A stretch of 64,000 nucleotides of DNA from Bog-473 sp963791455 (GCA_963791455.1 CAWBSM010000002.1:248001-312000); one strand, 5' to 3'. Positions 16,536 to 25,688 are shown, counted from the stretch's first letter. The notes: generated by a model not told the origin, from the sequence alone. Numbers and translations are program-made.

Positions 16536-17705
16536 CTACCGTCCGCCCCCGTGGGACAGACGGCGGGCCACCACGGCTCGGGCCCGCCTTCGGGCTTCCG
16601 CGTCGGCGGCCAAAACCCCTTCTACCTGGTCGACGTGGTCGTCCGCCCAGCCGTCCATCGTCTCGGCAACGACGTCGGCGATGCGGCTCCACACGAGCCC
16701 GCCCTCGAGGAACGCGTCCACCGCGACCTCGTTGGCCGCGCTCAGCCACGCTGGTGCGGAGCCCCCGTGACGGCCGGCCGCATAGGCCAGGTCGATGCAC
16801 CGGAAGACGGCGCGGTCGGGCGGTTCGAACGTCAGGTTCTGCGGCATCGACCAGTCGAGCGCACCGAAGGGCACCGCGGCGCGGTCCGGCCAGCCGAGGG
16901 CATAGCCGATGGGGAGGCGCATGTCCGGTTCGGACAGCTGCGCCAGCGTCGACCCGTCGCGCAGTTCCACCATGGAATGGACGATCGATTGTGGGTGCAC
17001 GACGATGTCGATGCGGTCGTAGTCGACCCCGAAGAGCTCGTGGGCCTCAATCACCTCGAGGCCCTTGTTCATGAGCGTCGACGAGTCGACGGTGATCTTC
17101 GGACCCATCGACCACGTCGGATGGTCCAAGGCGGCGGCCACGGTGACCGTGCGCAACCGCTTGGCGGGCCAGCCCCGGAACGGTCCCCCCGAGGCGGTGA
17201 GGAGCAGGCGGGCCACGTCGGTGGTGACCTGCACGGAGGCGAGGCACTGGTGCAGCGCGCAGTGCTCGGAGTCGACCGGGACGATCTCCGCCCCCGGGGT
17301 GCGGCGAGCCTTCTGCACGACGGGCGCCCCGGCGATCAGCGATTCCTTGTTGGCGAGGGCGAGGCGCTTGCCAGCCTCGAGCGTCGCCATCGTCACGGGC
17401 AGCCCCGCAAAGCCGACCACCGCGTTCAGCACCACGTCGGCACCTCGGGCCGCCTGGACCAGGCCCTCCTCCCCCACCGCGACCTCGGTGCCCGCCGGCA
17501 CGCCGTCACGCACCTCGTCGTAGAGGTCCGGGGCGCCGATCACGACGAGCTCGGGCCGGAACTCACGCGCCTGGGCCACCAGCGCGGCCGCGGACCGACG
17601 CGCCGCCAAGGCGTGCACCCTGAACTGTTCAGACTCTCGACGGATGACGTCAAGCGCCTGGGTACCGACCGAGCCCGTGGAACCCATCAGGCTGACGATG
17701 CGCAT
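16536..17705 (-). CDS. dxr: 1-deoxy-D-xylulose 5-phosphate reductoisomerase
   Basis: Second step of the MEP isoprenoid pathway, NADPH- and metal-dependent. 389 aa from the ATG at 17705 (MRIVSLMGSTGSVGTQALDV), which begins at the NADPH-binding strand; the open frame extends 30 codons further into cdsA without family similarity. Active-site segments include VDSEHCALHQCL and VDSSTLMNKGLEVIEAH. It lies 4 nt after cdsA. Confidence 0.97.
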   Translation of the reverse strand: MRIVSLMGSTGSVGTQALDVIRRESEQFRVHALAARRSAAALVAQAREFRPELVVIGAPDLYDEVRDGVPAGTEVAVGEEGLVQAARGADVVLNAVVGFAGLPVTMATLEAGKRLALANKESLIAGAPVVQKARRTPGAEIVPVDSEHCALHQCLASVQVTTDVARLLLTASGGPFRGWPAKRLRTVTVAAALDHPTWSMGPKITVDSSTLMNKGLEVIEAHELFGVDYDRIDIVVHPQSIVHSMVELRDGSTLAQLSEPDMRLPIGYALGWPDRAAVPFGALDWSMPQNLTFEPPDRAVFRCIDLAYAAGRHGGSAPAWLSAANEVAVDAFLEGGLVWSRIADVVAETMDGWADDHVDQVEGVLAADAEARRRARAVVARRLSHGGGR

Positions 17706-17709
17706 CAAC

Positions 17710-19326
17710 TCACCCGAGGTGCATCGCCTTGACCACGAAATACGTGGCGGGGATGACGAAGAGCAGCCCGTCGACGCGATCGAGGATGCCGCCATGGCCC
17801 GGCAACAGCCGGCCCATGTCCTTGAGGCCGAGGTTCCGCTTGATCATCGACTGGCTCAGATCGCCCAACGGCGCCACCACCGCGACGACGAGGCCGTAGA
17901 GCGCCGCCTTGCTGATGGTCCAGGGGTGGATGAAGTGGACCACGACGACAGAGACGAGGACGGCCGCGATGGCGCCGCCGATCAGGCCTTCCCAACTCTT
18001 GTTGGGGCTGATGGAGGGGGCCAGTTGGTGGCGGCCCATGGCCGAGCCGACCAGCAGGGACGCGACGTCGTCGGCCACGGTCACGATGACGGCGGCGAGG
18101 ATGAACGCGATGCCGTGGCGGTTGGGGAACAGGTTGGGGTCGAGCATGAGGGCGGCGAAGGACCCGAACACGCCCACCCAGACAAAGACGAACACGGTTG
18201 AGGTGATCCCCGACACGGGCTCCGCCGCGGGTTCGACGCGGGCCAGGTACCAGACGAACGCACCGGCGACGAACAGAACGAGGACGAGCGGCAAGGCCGC
18301 CACGCCCTTGTTGTACGTCTCGATGAGCAGTGAGAGGGTGGCGACGAGGCCGAGCAGAGTGGCCGGGTGGTACTGGGCGCGCCGGAAGGCCGCATACCCT
18401 TCGGCCGTCGCCAACAGGACGACCACGCAGACGATGACCATGGAAGCCACGTTCCCGGCGGCGAAACAGACGAGAGCGAGCACGCCCAGCAGGACGCCAG
18501 TGCCGATGGCCACCCGCATGTCACGCCCGCCCGTTCCGGCGGCGTGCACGTTGCCGGTGCGGACGTTGGCCGACCGGGAAGTGCGTGGGGCGCGCTCTTT
18601 GGGTTCGGGAGGTTGGGGCGGGCTGAGCCGCGACGCGGCTGCCGCCGAGGCGGCCGCCGTCACGGGCGACGCCACGCGCGGGGAGACTTGGGAGGGCTCG
18701 AAGGCCGACTCGTAGGGTGGCGCGGCCGGGTCCTCGTAGGGGGCCTCGTACGAGGACTCGTAGACGGGCTCGGCCAGCCCAACGGGTTCGTCATGGCCCG
18801 CCAGGGGTTCTGGCTCGCTGCCGGGCTCGGGAGCGATCACCAAGGTGTCGTCGTCGGATTCGAAGTGCCAGGGCTGACGCACGACGTCGAACTCGTCTTG
18901 TTCGCTCAACAGCGCGCCGACGGCGGGGAGGTCCTCGGAGAGCATGGAGGGCTCGAAGACCTCCTCTTGGGCCTCCCAGTCGTTCTCTTCCTCCCGCCAG
19001 GTCGGCGGCGCCACCAGTTGCTCCTCCCCCGTGCTGCGGTCAAGCACCGCCGGCACCTGTCCGGTGGGCGCCTCGTTCCAGTGCGGCAGTTCGGGATGCT
19101 CGTCGACGACCGGACCCGTCACCTCGCGCACCGTGTCGCCGGCCGGCTCGGCGCCGATGATGCGCACCCGGCCCGAGTGGTAGCTCGGCAGCTCCTCTTC
19201 GACATCCTCCGGGCCGGCGTCCCCGAGGCCGGAGTCGCCCGTCCCGGGGTCGCGAACGCCGTGCCGGCCGTGGTCGAAGTCCTCGTAATCGTCGGTGGCG
19301 TCGGTGTCGTCGGTGTCGTCGGACAT
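17710..19326 (-). CDS. cdsA: Phosphatidate cytidylyltransferase with long acidic N-terminal extension
   Basis: Makes CDP-diacylglycerol for phospholipid synthesis at the membrane. 538 aa, about twice the usual length. The C-terminal 265 residues are a polytopic membrane domain ending in the CDP-diglyceride synthetase signature SMIKRNLGLKDMGRLL followed by PGHGGILDRVD. Residues 1-270 are hydrophilic, very acidic and Ala/Pro-rich, opening MSDDTDDTDATDDYEDFD, with repeats like YESSYEAPYEDPAAPPYESA. An internal start at MRVAIGTGVLLG is possible, but the extension stays open and in frame, and translation from the first ATG follows frr by 13 nt. Confidence 0.92.
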   Translation of the reverse strand: MSDDTDDTDATDDYEDFDHGRHGVRDPGTGDSGLGDAGPEDVEEELPSYHSGRVRIIGAEPAGDTVREVTGPVVDEHPELPHWNEAPTGQVPAVLDRSTGEEQLVAPPTWREEENDWEAQEEVFEPSMLSEDLPAVGALLSEQDEFDVVRQPWHFESDDDTLVIAPEPGSEPEPLAGHDEPVGLAEPVYESSYEAPYEDPAAPPYESAFEPSQVSPRVASPVTAAASAAAASRLSPPQPPEPKERAPRTSRSANVRTGNVHAAGTGGRDMRVAIGTGVLLGVLALVCFAAGNVASMVIVCVVVLLATAEGYAAFRRAQYHPATLLGLVATLSLLIETYNKGVAALPLVLVLFVAGAFVWYLARVEPAAEPVSGITSTVFVFVWVGVFGSFAALMLDPNLFPNRHGIAFILAAVIVTVADDVASLLVGSAMGRHQLAPSISPNKSWEGLIGGAIAAVLVSVVVVHFIHPWTISKAALYGLVVAVVAPLGDLSQSMIKRNLGLKDMGRLLPGHGGILDRVDGLLFVIPATYFVVKAMHLG

Positions 19327-19339
19327 GGCTCGTCGTCCC

Positions 19340-19909
19340 TCAGACCTGGAGCAGCTCTTGCTCTTTGTGCGCCAGCAGCTGGTCGATCAGCGCGACCTGC
19401 TCGTGGGTGATCTTCTCGAGCTCCTTCTCGACGCGCTCGAGCTCGTCGGTCGACAGCTCCCCGTCCTTTTGCAGAGCCTCGAGGTCGTGGCGTCCCGCCC
19501 GGCGCAGGTTGCGCACGGCCACCCTTCCCTCCTCTGCCTTGTGCCGCACGACCTTGACCAGCTCCTTACGCCGCTCCTCGGTCAGCGGCGGGAAGGCCAG
19601 TCGTATCACGCTGCCGTCGTTGGTGGGGTTGATACCCAGATCCGACGCCATGATCGCCTTCTCGATCGAGCCCAAGGACCCCTTGTCATAGGGCGAGATC
19701 ACGAGGAGCATGGCATCGGGCACGCTGAACCCAGCCAGCTGGCGCAGCGGCGTGGGCGTGCCGTAGTAGTCGACCAGCAGCGTCTCGATGAGGGCGGAGG
19801 AGGCACGGCCCGTGCGGATGGTGCCCATCTCGTGGCGGACGTGGTCGATGGCCTTGGTCATCTTCTCTCTGGTGTCGTCCTTGACCAGGGCGGCGAGGTC
19901 ATCGTCCAT
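19340..19909 (-). CDS. frr: Ribosome recycling factor
   Basis: Splits post-termination ribosomes together with EF-G. 189 aa, slightly above the usual 185. The start ATG at 19909 shares its A with the pyrH stop (TGATG). Conserved segments are RTGRASSALIETLLVDYYGTP, PYDKGSLGSIEKAI and SDLGINPTNDGSVIRLAFPPLTEERR in part. It forms part of the classic rpsB-tsf-pyrH-frr-cdsA run. Confidence 0.96.
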   Translation of the reverse strand: MDDDLAALVKDDTREKMTKAIDHVRHEMGTIRTGRASSALIETLLVDYYGTPTPLRQLAGFSVPDAMLLVISPYDKGSLGSIEKAIMASDLGINPTNDGSVIRLAFPPLTEERRKELVKVVRHKAEEGRVAVRNLRRAGRHDLEALQKDGELSTDELERVEKELEKITHEQVALIDQLLAHKEQELLQV

Positions 19910-20628
19910 CAACGGACCAGCGTACCGATCTGCTCGCCGCTGAGCGCACGAGGGATATTTCCCGGGATCATGAGGTCGAAGACCCGGATCGGCAAATTGT
20001 TGTCCTTGCAAAAGGTGATGGCGGTCAAGTCCATGACACGAAGGTCCCGGTTGATGACCTCCATGAAGGAGATCTCGTCGTAGCGGGTGGCGGTCGGATC
20101 GAGCTTGGGATCGGCGCTGTAGACGCCGTCTACCCCGGAGTGGGTTCCCTTGCAGAGAAGCTCAGCGCCAATCTCGGCCGCCCGGAGCGCAGCGGGGGTG
20201 TCGGTGGTGAAGAAGGGGTTCCCCATGCCGGCCGCGAAGATCACGATCCGGCCCTTCTCGAGGTGCCGGATGGCCCGGCGCCGGATGTAGGGCTCGGCCA
20301 CCTCCGCCATGGAGAGTGCGCTCAGCACTCGCGTGGGCTGGCCCTGCTGCTCGAGCGCATCTTGGAGCGCCAGCGCGTTGATCACGGTGCCCAGCATTCC
20401 CATGGTGTCGGAGGTGGCGCGGTCCATGCCGCCGCTCTCTCCGGTGGTGCCGCGCCAGATGTTGCCGCCGCCGACCACCACCGCAAGCTCGAGCCCGCCG
20501 CCGTCCATGGCCCGAGCCATCTCCTTGGCCATGCGCTCGACGGTGGCAGCGTCGATGGTCTCGTCGGAGGCGGCAGACGCGAGCGCCTCCCCCGACATCT
20601 TGAGGACGATACGGCGCGGTTCTCCCAC
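19909..20628 (-). CDS. pyrH: UMP kinase
   Basis: Phosphorylates UMP to UDP. 239 aa of the amino-acid-kinase fold. The N-terminal phosphate loop reads VLKMSGEAL and continues to VVVGGGNIWRG; also visible are the DTPAALRAAEIGAELLCKGT segment (in part), the uridine-contact VDGVYSADP, and a C-terminal DLMIPGNI. It has a GTG start and lies 11 nt from tsf. Confidence 0.96.
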   Translation of the reverse strand: MGEPRRIVLKMSGEALASAASDETIDAATVERMAKEMARAMDGGGLELAVVVGGGNIWRGTTGESGGMDRATSDTMGMLGTVINALALQDALEQQGQPTRVLSALSMAEVAEPYIRRRAIRHLEKGRIVIFAAGMGNPFFTTDTPAALRAAEIGAELLCKGTHSGVDGVYSADPKLDPTATRYDEISFMEVINRDLRVMDLTAITFCKDNNLPIRVFDLMIPGNIPRALSGEQIGTLVR

Positions 20629-20639
20629 GATCCGAGCGC

Positions 20640-21434
20640 TCAGGCGCCGATGACGACCTGCGCGAACGACACGATGCGGGCCGACCCGAGCATGCCGGGG
20701 ACGGTCTGCTTCTCGTCCCGCACGTACGCCTGGTCCAACAGCACGCGCTCCTTGAACCAGCCCGTCATGCGTCCCTCGACGATCTTCTCGAGCGCCGCCT
20801 CGGGCTTGCCCTCGTTGCGCGAGATCTGCTCGAGAGTGGCGCGCTCGGCCGCGACCTCGGCTTCGGGCACTTCGTCCCGGCTCAGGTAGGTGGGCTTGGT
20901 GAACGCGATATGCACCGCGACGTCGTGGGCGAGCTCCTCGGAGCCTCCCTCGAGCACCACCGCCACCGCGTTGACCCCGCGCCCCGCCTGCTGGTGCACG
21001 TAGGTGTCGAGCACCTGGCCGGCCGCGGCCACCAGCCGGCGCACCCGCCCGACCGAGATGTTCTCCTTCAGCGTCGCTCGCAGCCGGTCGATCTCGTCGG
21101 ACAGCTCCTGGGTGGCGTCCTCCCCCTTGGCCGCCACCAGCGCGGCCAGCTCGTCGGTCAGAGCCACGAACTGGTCGGCCTTGGCCACAAAGTCGGTCTC
21201 ACAACGCAGCTCCACCACCGCTGCCGCGTCGCCGGAGCGGGCGGCCGCCACCGCTCCCTCCGATGCCTCGCGGTCGCTCCGCTTGGCCGCGCCGGCCAGG
21301 CCCTTCATGCGCAGGAGCTTGGCTGCTTCCTCCATGTCGCCACCGCACTCCTCGAGGGCGTTCTTGCAGTCGAGCATGCCGGCGCCGGTCAGCTGGCGCA
21401 GCGCGGAGACGTCCTTGGCGGTGTAGTCGGCCAT
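20640..21434 (-). CDS. tsf: Elongation factor Ts
   Basis: Nucleotide exchange factor of EF-Tu. 264 aa from the ATG at 21434; a longer frame runs into rpsB. The N-terminal UBA-like domain contains LRQLTGAGMLDCKNAL, followed by the EF-Tu-contacting core with TDFVAKADQF, then ISVGRVRRLV and a C-terminal Q-rich region. It begins 2 nt after rpsB stops. Confidence 0.97.
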   Translation of the reverse strand: MADYTAKDVSALRQLTGAGMLDCKNALEECGGDMEEAAKLLRMKGLAGAAKRSDREASEGAVAAARSGDAAAVVELRCETDFVAKADQFVALTDELAALVAAKGEDATQELSDEIDRLRATLKENISVGRVRRLVAAAGQVLDTYVHQQAGRGVNAVAVVLEGGSEELAHDVAVHIAFTKPTYLSRDEVPEAEVAAERATLEQISRNEGKPEAALEKIVEGRMTGWFKERVLLDQAYVRDEKQTVPGMLGSARIVSFAQVVIGA

Positions 21435-21436
21435 GG

Positions 21437-22231
21437 TCAGGCCACCTCCACCGGCTCTTGGGGCGCGCGGAGCCGACGGGGCCGGGGCGCCGCGGCGGTG
21501 GCGCCGTCCTCCGGCGAGGCCACCGGCGCCATCTGGCGCCGGTGCTCGGCGATGAAGCGGCCCTCGACCACCGCGTCGGCCATCACGCGGCACATGAGCG
21601 AACCGGAGCGGATGGCGTCGTCGTTGCCCGGGATCACGTAGTCAATGACGTCTGGATCGCAGTTCGTGTCGACCACCGCGACCACCGGGAGGCCTAGCTT
21701 GCGCGCCTCGGTGACCGCGATGTGCTCCTTCTTGGTGTCGATGACGAACACGGCATTCGGGAGGCGGTCCAGGTCGGCGATGCCGCCCAGGTTGCGGGTG
21801 AGCTTGTCGAGCTCGCGGGTGTGCTGGAGCGCCTCCCGTTTGGGCATGCCGTCGAAGTCACCGGCCGCCTGCATGGCCCGCAACTCCTGCATCCGCTTCA
21901 CGCGGCCCGACACGGTGGCGAAGTTGGTCAACATGCCGCCGAGCCAACGCTGGTTGACGTAGGGCATGCCGCAAGCCTCGGCGTATTCGGCGACCGGGCC
22001 TTGCGTCTGCTTCTTCGTCCCGACGAAGAGGACCGTTCCGCCGTCGGCCACCAGGTCCCGGACGAAGGAGTAGGCGGACTCGATGCCGTTCAGGGTCTTG
22101 CGCAGGTCGATGAGATAGATCCCGTTGCGCTCACCAAGGATGAATCGCTTCATTTTCGGGTTCCATCGCCGCGTTTGGTGGCCGAAGTGCACTCCGGCTT
22201 CCAGAAGCTGTCGCATGGAAACGACGGCCAT
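21437..22231 (-). CDS. rpsB: 30S ribosomal protein S2
   Basis: Binds at the 30S head-body junction with S1. 264 aa from ATG 22231 (MAVVSMRQLLEAGVHFGHQTRR in part), preceded by GGAGGAAAG. Core motifs are WNPKMKRFILGERNGIYLIDL, VNQRWLGGMLTNF and VDTNCDPDVIDYVIPGNDDA in part. The Ala/Pro/Arg-rich C-terminal tail is typical. It is the first gene of the rpsB-tsf unit. Confidence 0.97.
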   Translation of the reverse strand: MAVVSMRQLLEAGVHFGHQTRRWNPKMKRFILGERNGIYLIDLRKTLNGIESAYSFVRDLVADGGTVLFVGTKKQTQGPVAEYAEACGMPYVNQRWLGGMLTNFATVSGRVKRMQELRAMQAAGDFDGMPKREALQHTRELDKLTRNLGGIADLDRLPNAVFVIDTKKEHIAVTEARKLGLPVVAVVDTNCDPDVIDYVIPGNDDAIRSGSLMCRVMADAVVEGRFIAEHRRQMAPVASPEDGATAAAPRPRRLRAPQEPVEVA

Positions 22232-22326
22232 AAGATCTTTCCTCCAGTCGGTTGCTCCCCTGGGCGCAGCGCCGCCCGAAGGCAGCGACCGTGGGACGCG
22301 CACAAGTGATGTAGGTCGGTGGTGCC

Positions 22327-22344
22327 GCCCACCCCCTGGTGGGC
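22327..22344 (-). other. 7-bp GC-rich hairpin between xerC and rpsB
   Basis: GCCCACC and GGTGGGC are separated by CCCT. It lies 29 nt after the xerC stop in the 141-nt gap before rpsB. It has no U-run, so it is a weak terminator candidate or part of the rpsB leader. Confidence 0.3.
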
Positions 22345-22372
22345 CGGGCCATGTTAGCCGTTCAGGAGGCCC

Positions 22373-23284
22373 TCAGGCCCTGGGGTGGGTTTGCCCGTAG
22401 ACCGAGCGCAGCCGTTCCTTGCTGACGTGCGTGTAGACCTGCGTCGTGGCCAGGCTGGCGTGCCCCAACAGCTCCTGGACCACCCGCAGGTCGGCACCCC
22501 CGTCGAGGAGGTGGGTGGCGTAGGTGTGGCGCAGGGCGTGTGGGTGCGTGGGAGAGACGGCCCGCCGGTCCAGGATCCGGCGCACGTCCCGGGGGCCCAG
22601 TCGCGCCCCGCGCCGGTTGACGAAGGCCGCCTCGGGCGGCCCGTCCATCTGGTCCCGCCCGTGGGCGAACCAGGCTCCCAACGCGTCGGCGGCGGCGTCG
22701 TGGATCGGGACGCGGCGCTGCTTGCCTCCCTTTCCCAGCACGGTCACCGTGCGGCCGCGCAGGTCGATGTCCCCCCGGTCGAGACCGCACAGCTCCGACA
22801 CCCGCAGCCCCGCCGCGTACAGCAGCTCGAGCACGGCCTGGTCACGCCGGTCCACCTCCGTGGCCGATCCGACGTCGAGCAAAGAACTCACCTCACCACC
22901 CGACAGCACGCGGGGGAGGCGCCCGCCGCCGGACGGGGCGCGCAAGGTCCGGGTCGGGTCGGAGCCGACGCGACCCTGCCGCACCAGCCAGGAAAAGTAG
23001 CAGCGCAGTGCGGCCACCTTGCGGGCGATGGTGGCCCGGGCCAGCTTCCGCGTCCCCAGCGAAGCCAGATAACGGCGCAGGTGCATGCGGTCGACGCCTT
23101 GCGGGCTCTCGACGTCGCCGCGGGCCATCCAGGTCGCGAATGCGTCCACGTCAGCGACGTAGGCCTTCCGGGTGGCGGCAGCGCGCCCCCCGAGCCAGGC
23201 GGAGAAGCCGGGGAGGTCCCAGTCGGACGCCACGGAAGACAACGGTACCGCCCGCACGGCGGCGACCAGGGGCACTAACGTCAC
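22373..23284 (-). CDS. xerC: Tyrosine recombinase XerC
   Basis: Chromosome-dimer resolving site-specific recombinase. About 303 aa from the GTG at 23284, the size of XerC/D, with GAAGG upstream. An alternative ATG at 23332 would add 16 residues and overlap the start of the divergent gene. The core-binding domain includes TRKAYVADVDAFATWM; catalytic residues are Arg in AAGLRVSELCGLD, His-x-x-Arg in HALRHTYATHLLDGG, His in LGHASLATTQ and the nucleophile in VYTHV. Its position beside rpsB is the normal actinobacterial one, so it is a housekeeping recombinase, not a phage integrase. Confidence 0.92.
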   Translation of the reverse strand: MTLVPLVAAVRAVPLSSVASDWDLPGFSAWLGGRAAATRKAYVADVDAFATWMARGDVESPQGVDRMHLRRYLASLGTRKLARATIARKVAALRCYFSWLVRQGRVGSDPTRTLRAPSGGGRLPRVLSGGEVSSLLDVGSATEVDRRDQAVLELLYAAGLRVSELCGLDRGDIDLRGRTVTVLGKGGKQRRVPIHDAAADALGAWFAHGRDQMDGPPEAAFVNRRGARLGPRDVRRILDRRAVSPTHPHALRHTYATHLLDGGADLRVVQELLGHASLATTQVYTHVSKERLRSVYGQTHPRA

Positions 23285-23330
23285 CCGCGAACCTTCGGGG
23301 GGTCCGCTGGGTTCGGGGAATGGAGGATCC

Positions 23331-24992
23331 ATGGTCTCGAAATTCGATCGCCGCACACTGCTCGCAGGGGGCGCGGCCGCGGCCGCAGGCTTTGCCGGGG
23401 CATCGGCGATGGGTCTGGGCTGGGACGCAATCGCGGGAGCGACGACGAACGGGCCCGGTCGCAACGGGGTCTCCAAGGCGACGCCCAAGAAGGGCGGCTC
23501 CTTGATCTTCGGGGTGGACGCCGAGGAGCAGGGCTTCGACCCCACGCAGGCCCGCTTCGACGAGGTTGGCGTCATGTACGCCCGGACGGTGTTCGACCCC
23601 TTGACCATCGTCCTCGCCAACGGAAACTGGGCCCCCTACCTGGCCCAGTCGGTGGTGCCGAACGCCTCGTACACCGCGTGGACCGTCACGCTGAAGCCAA
23701 ATCTCGCCTTCCACGACGGCACGCCTTGCAACGGGGCGGCCTTGTTGACCAACTTCGAGGCGCATGCACACTCGGTGCTGACCGGTGTGGTCATCAACCC
23801 GACGCTGCAGTCGATCACGCAGACCGGCCCGCTGGCAGTGACGATCTCCTTCAAGTCGCCCTGGGCGCCCTTCCCCTACTACCTGGCGGGCGGCATCGGG
23901 GGCCAGATCGCGTACGTCGTGGCGCCGTCCATGCTCTCCAATCCCAACGGAACGTCCCACCCGGTGGGGACAGGTCCCTTCGTGTTCAAGGAGTGGGTCC
24001 CCAACGACCACTTCACCGCGACCGCCAACCCCCGTTACTGGCGGTCCGGCATGCCGTACCTGTCGCAGATCACCTACAAGCCGATCCCCGACGAGGAGGC
24101 GCGGGCCGAAGCGCTGAAGTCGGGCACCATCGACCTGATGATCACCGACACCCCCCAGATCATCACCCAATTCCGGGGCAACCGCAGCTACTCCTACATC
24201 GACGACAGTACGCACGTCGCCGGTGAGCCCGACATGAACTGCACCCAGCTCAACTGCCTGGCGAAGCCGTTCAACGACCCCACGGTTCGACGTGCCGCCG
24301 CCATGGCCATCAACCGCAGCCAGTACGCCAAGGTCATCGACGAGAACGTCCTCCCGGTGAGCAACGGTCTCTTCGTGCCGGGCTCGCCCTATTACTCCCC
24401 GACGACCTACCCGGCCTATAACCCGTCCGAGGCCGCCAAGCTGATCCGGCAGGCCGAGAAGACCAACGGTGGGCCGATCACCTTCTCGTTCGGCTCGACT
24501 AACTCCCCGGCCGCCATCCGCTCCGCCGAGTATCTCGAGCAGGCCTGGAAGGCGGTGGGCTTCCAGGTTTCGACCTCTATCGTCCAGCAGAACCAGACGA
24601 TCAACAACGCCCTGGCCGGCAAGTACCAGGCGCTGGGCTGGCGGCAGTTCGGCGCCGTCGACCCCGACCTCAATTACATCTTCTGGAGCACGACCACGGT
24701 CAGCTCGGGTTCGCTGTCGATCAACATGGCCCGGAACGCCGACCCGACCATCGAGACCGCGCTGCTGACCGGTCGCTCCAGCACCGACGCCGCCGTCCGC
24801 GCGGCCGCCTACAAGACGGTCAACAAGCGCCTGGCCCTCGATATCCCCTACGTGTGGTTGGACCGGGCGGTCTGGTCGGTCATCGGCAACCCCACGGTGC
24901 AGAACTTCAACAACCCGACCACGCCCCAGGGCCAGGCCGCGTACGGCATGATCGGGGGATCGATTTGGCCCACACAGATCTGGATCAGCTGA
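23331..24992 (+). CDS. Peptide/nickel-type (family 5) solute-binding protein, Tat-exported
   Basis: 553 aa. It begins with a twin-arginine signal, DRRTLLAGG followed by an Ala/Gly-rich hydrophobic stretch to about residue 35. The mature part matches SBP family 5 of ABC oligopeptide/dipeptide importers, with an N-terminal LIFGVDAEEQGFDPTQARFDE, LKPNLAFHDGTP and VGTGPFVFKEW. No permease or ATPase gene is adjacent. The start has GGAGG 4 nt upstream and its ATG overlaps the alternative XerC start on the other strand. The ligand is unknown. Two-component genes follow 11 nt later. Confidence 0.9.
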   Translation: MVSKFDRRTLLAGGAAAAAGFAGASAMGLGWDAIAGATTNGPGRNGVSKATPKKGGSLIFGVDAEEQGFDPTQARFDEVGVMYARTVFDPLTIVLANGNWAPYLAQSVVPNASYTAWTVTLKPNLAFHDGTPCNGAALLTNFEAHAHSVLTGVVINPTLQSITQTGPLAVTISFKSPWAPFPYYLAGGIGGQIAYVVAPSMLSNPNGTSHPVGTGPFVFKEWVPNDHFTATANPRYWRSGMPYLSQITYKPIPDEEARAEALKSGTIDLMITDTPQIITQFRGNRSYSYIDDSTHVAGEPDMNCTQLNCLAKPFNDPTVRRAAAMAINRSQYAKVIDENVLPVSNGLFVPGSPYYSPTTYPAYNPSEAAKLIRQAEKTNGGPITFSFGSTNSPAAIRSAEYLEQAWKAVGFQVSTSIVQQNQTINNALAGKYQALGWRQFGAVDPDLNYIFWSTTTVSSGSLSINMARNADPTIETALLTGRSSTDAAVRAAAYKTVNKRLALDIPYVWLDRAVWSVIGNPTVQNFNNPTTPQGQAAYGMIGGSIWPTQIWIS

Positions 24993-25003
24993 GCCGGAGG
25001 CCG

Positions 25004-25687
25004 ATGAGCGGACGCATCCTGGTCGTCGAGGACGATGAGCGCATCAGGTCCTCCATGCGCCTCGCCCTGGAAGGCGAGGGCTACGAGGTAAGAGACGCCG
25101 CCAGCGGCGAGGAGGGCCTCGACCTGTTCGCCGAGGCTCCGACCGACGTGGCGCTCATCGACCTGATGCTGCCGGGGATGGACGGCTTCGAGTGCTGCCG
25201 CGCCCTCCGGCGCAGCAGCGCCGTCCCGATCATCATCGTGACGGCGCGGGCGGACACGCACGACGTCGTGGCCGGGCTGGAGGCGGGAGCCGACGACTAC
25301 GTCACCAAGCCGTTCGTGGCCAAGGAGTTGGCGGCACGCATCCGCGCCCTGCTGCGCCGCGCCCGACCGGCCGAGGAGGAGCCGGGGGCGCTCACCTTCG
25401 GCGACCTGCAGCTCCTGCCCGAGCAGGGGGTGCTGCGCCGCCTGGGCGGCGAGGAAGTCCACTGCACCCGGACCGAGTTCCGCCTCTTGTGTGAACTGGC
25501 GGCCAGCCCCAACAAGGTGCTCAGCCGCGAGCAGCTGCTGGACCGCGTCTGGGGCTACGACTACTTCGGCGACGGTCGCCTCGTCGACGTCCACATCCGG
25601 CGCTTGCGCACCAAGGTCGAGGCGGACCCCGCGGTGCCCCAGCACATCCTCACCGTGAGGGGCATGGGCTACAAGCTGGTGCCCTGA
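25004..25687 (+). CDS. OmpR/PhoB-family response regulator, MtrA-like
   Basis: 227 aa. Receiver domain 1-120 with acidic pair E9/D10-D11, phospho-acceptor Asp53 in LIDLMLPGMDGFE, Thr/Ser switch in VTARADT and Lys in VTKPF. The winged-helix DNA-binding domain spans about 130-227 (TRTEFRLLCELA, VWGYDYFGDGRLVDVHIRRLR, TVRGMGYKL). Its closest look-alike from memory is MtrA (DTxDVVxGLExGADDY segment, LTVRGVGYK end). It has GGAGG before the ATG, and its kinase gene starts 1 nt after the stop. Confidence 0.9.
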   Translation: MSGRILVVEDDERIRSSMRLALEGEGYEVRDAASGEEGLDLFAEAPTDVALIDLMLPGMDGFECCRALRRSSAVPIIIVTARADTHDVVAGLEAGADDYVTKPFVAKELAARIRALLRRARPAEEEPGALTFGDLQLLPEQGVLRRLGGEEVHCTRTEFRLLCELAASPNKVLSREQLLDRVWGYDYFGDGRLVDVHIRRLRTKVEADPAVPQHILTVRGMGYKLVP

Positions 25688-25688
25688 G

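Noticed and set aside
22373..23284. XerC as an integrase marking a mobile element
   Set aside because: It lies next to rpsB in the usual housekeeping position, with no att repeats, transposase or phage genes nearby.
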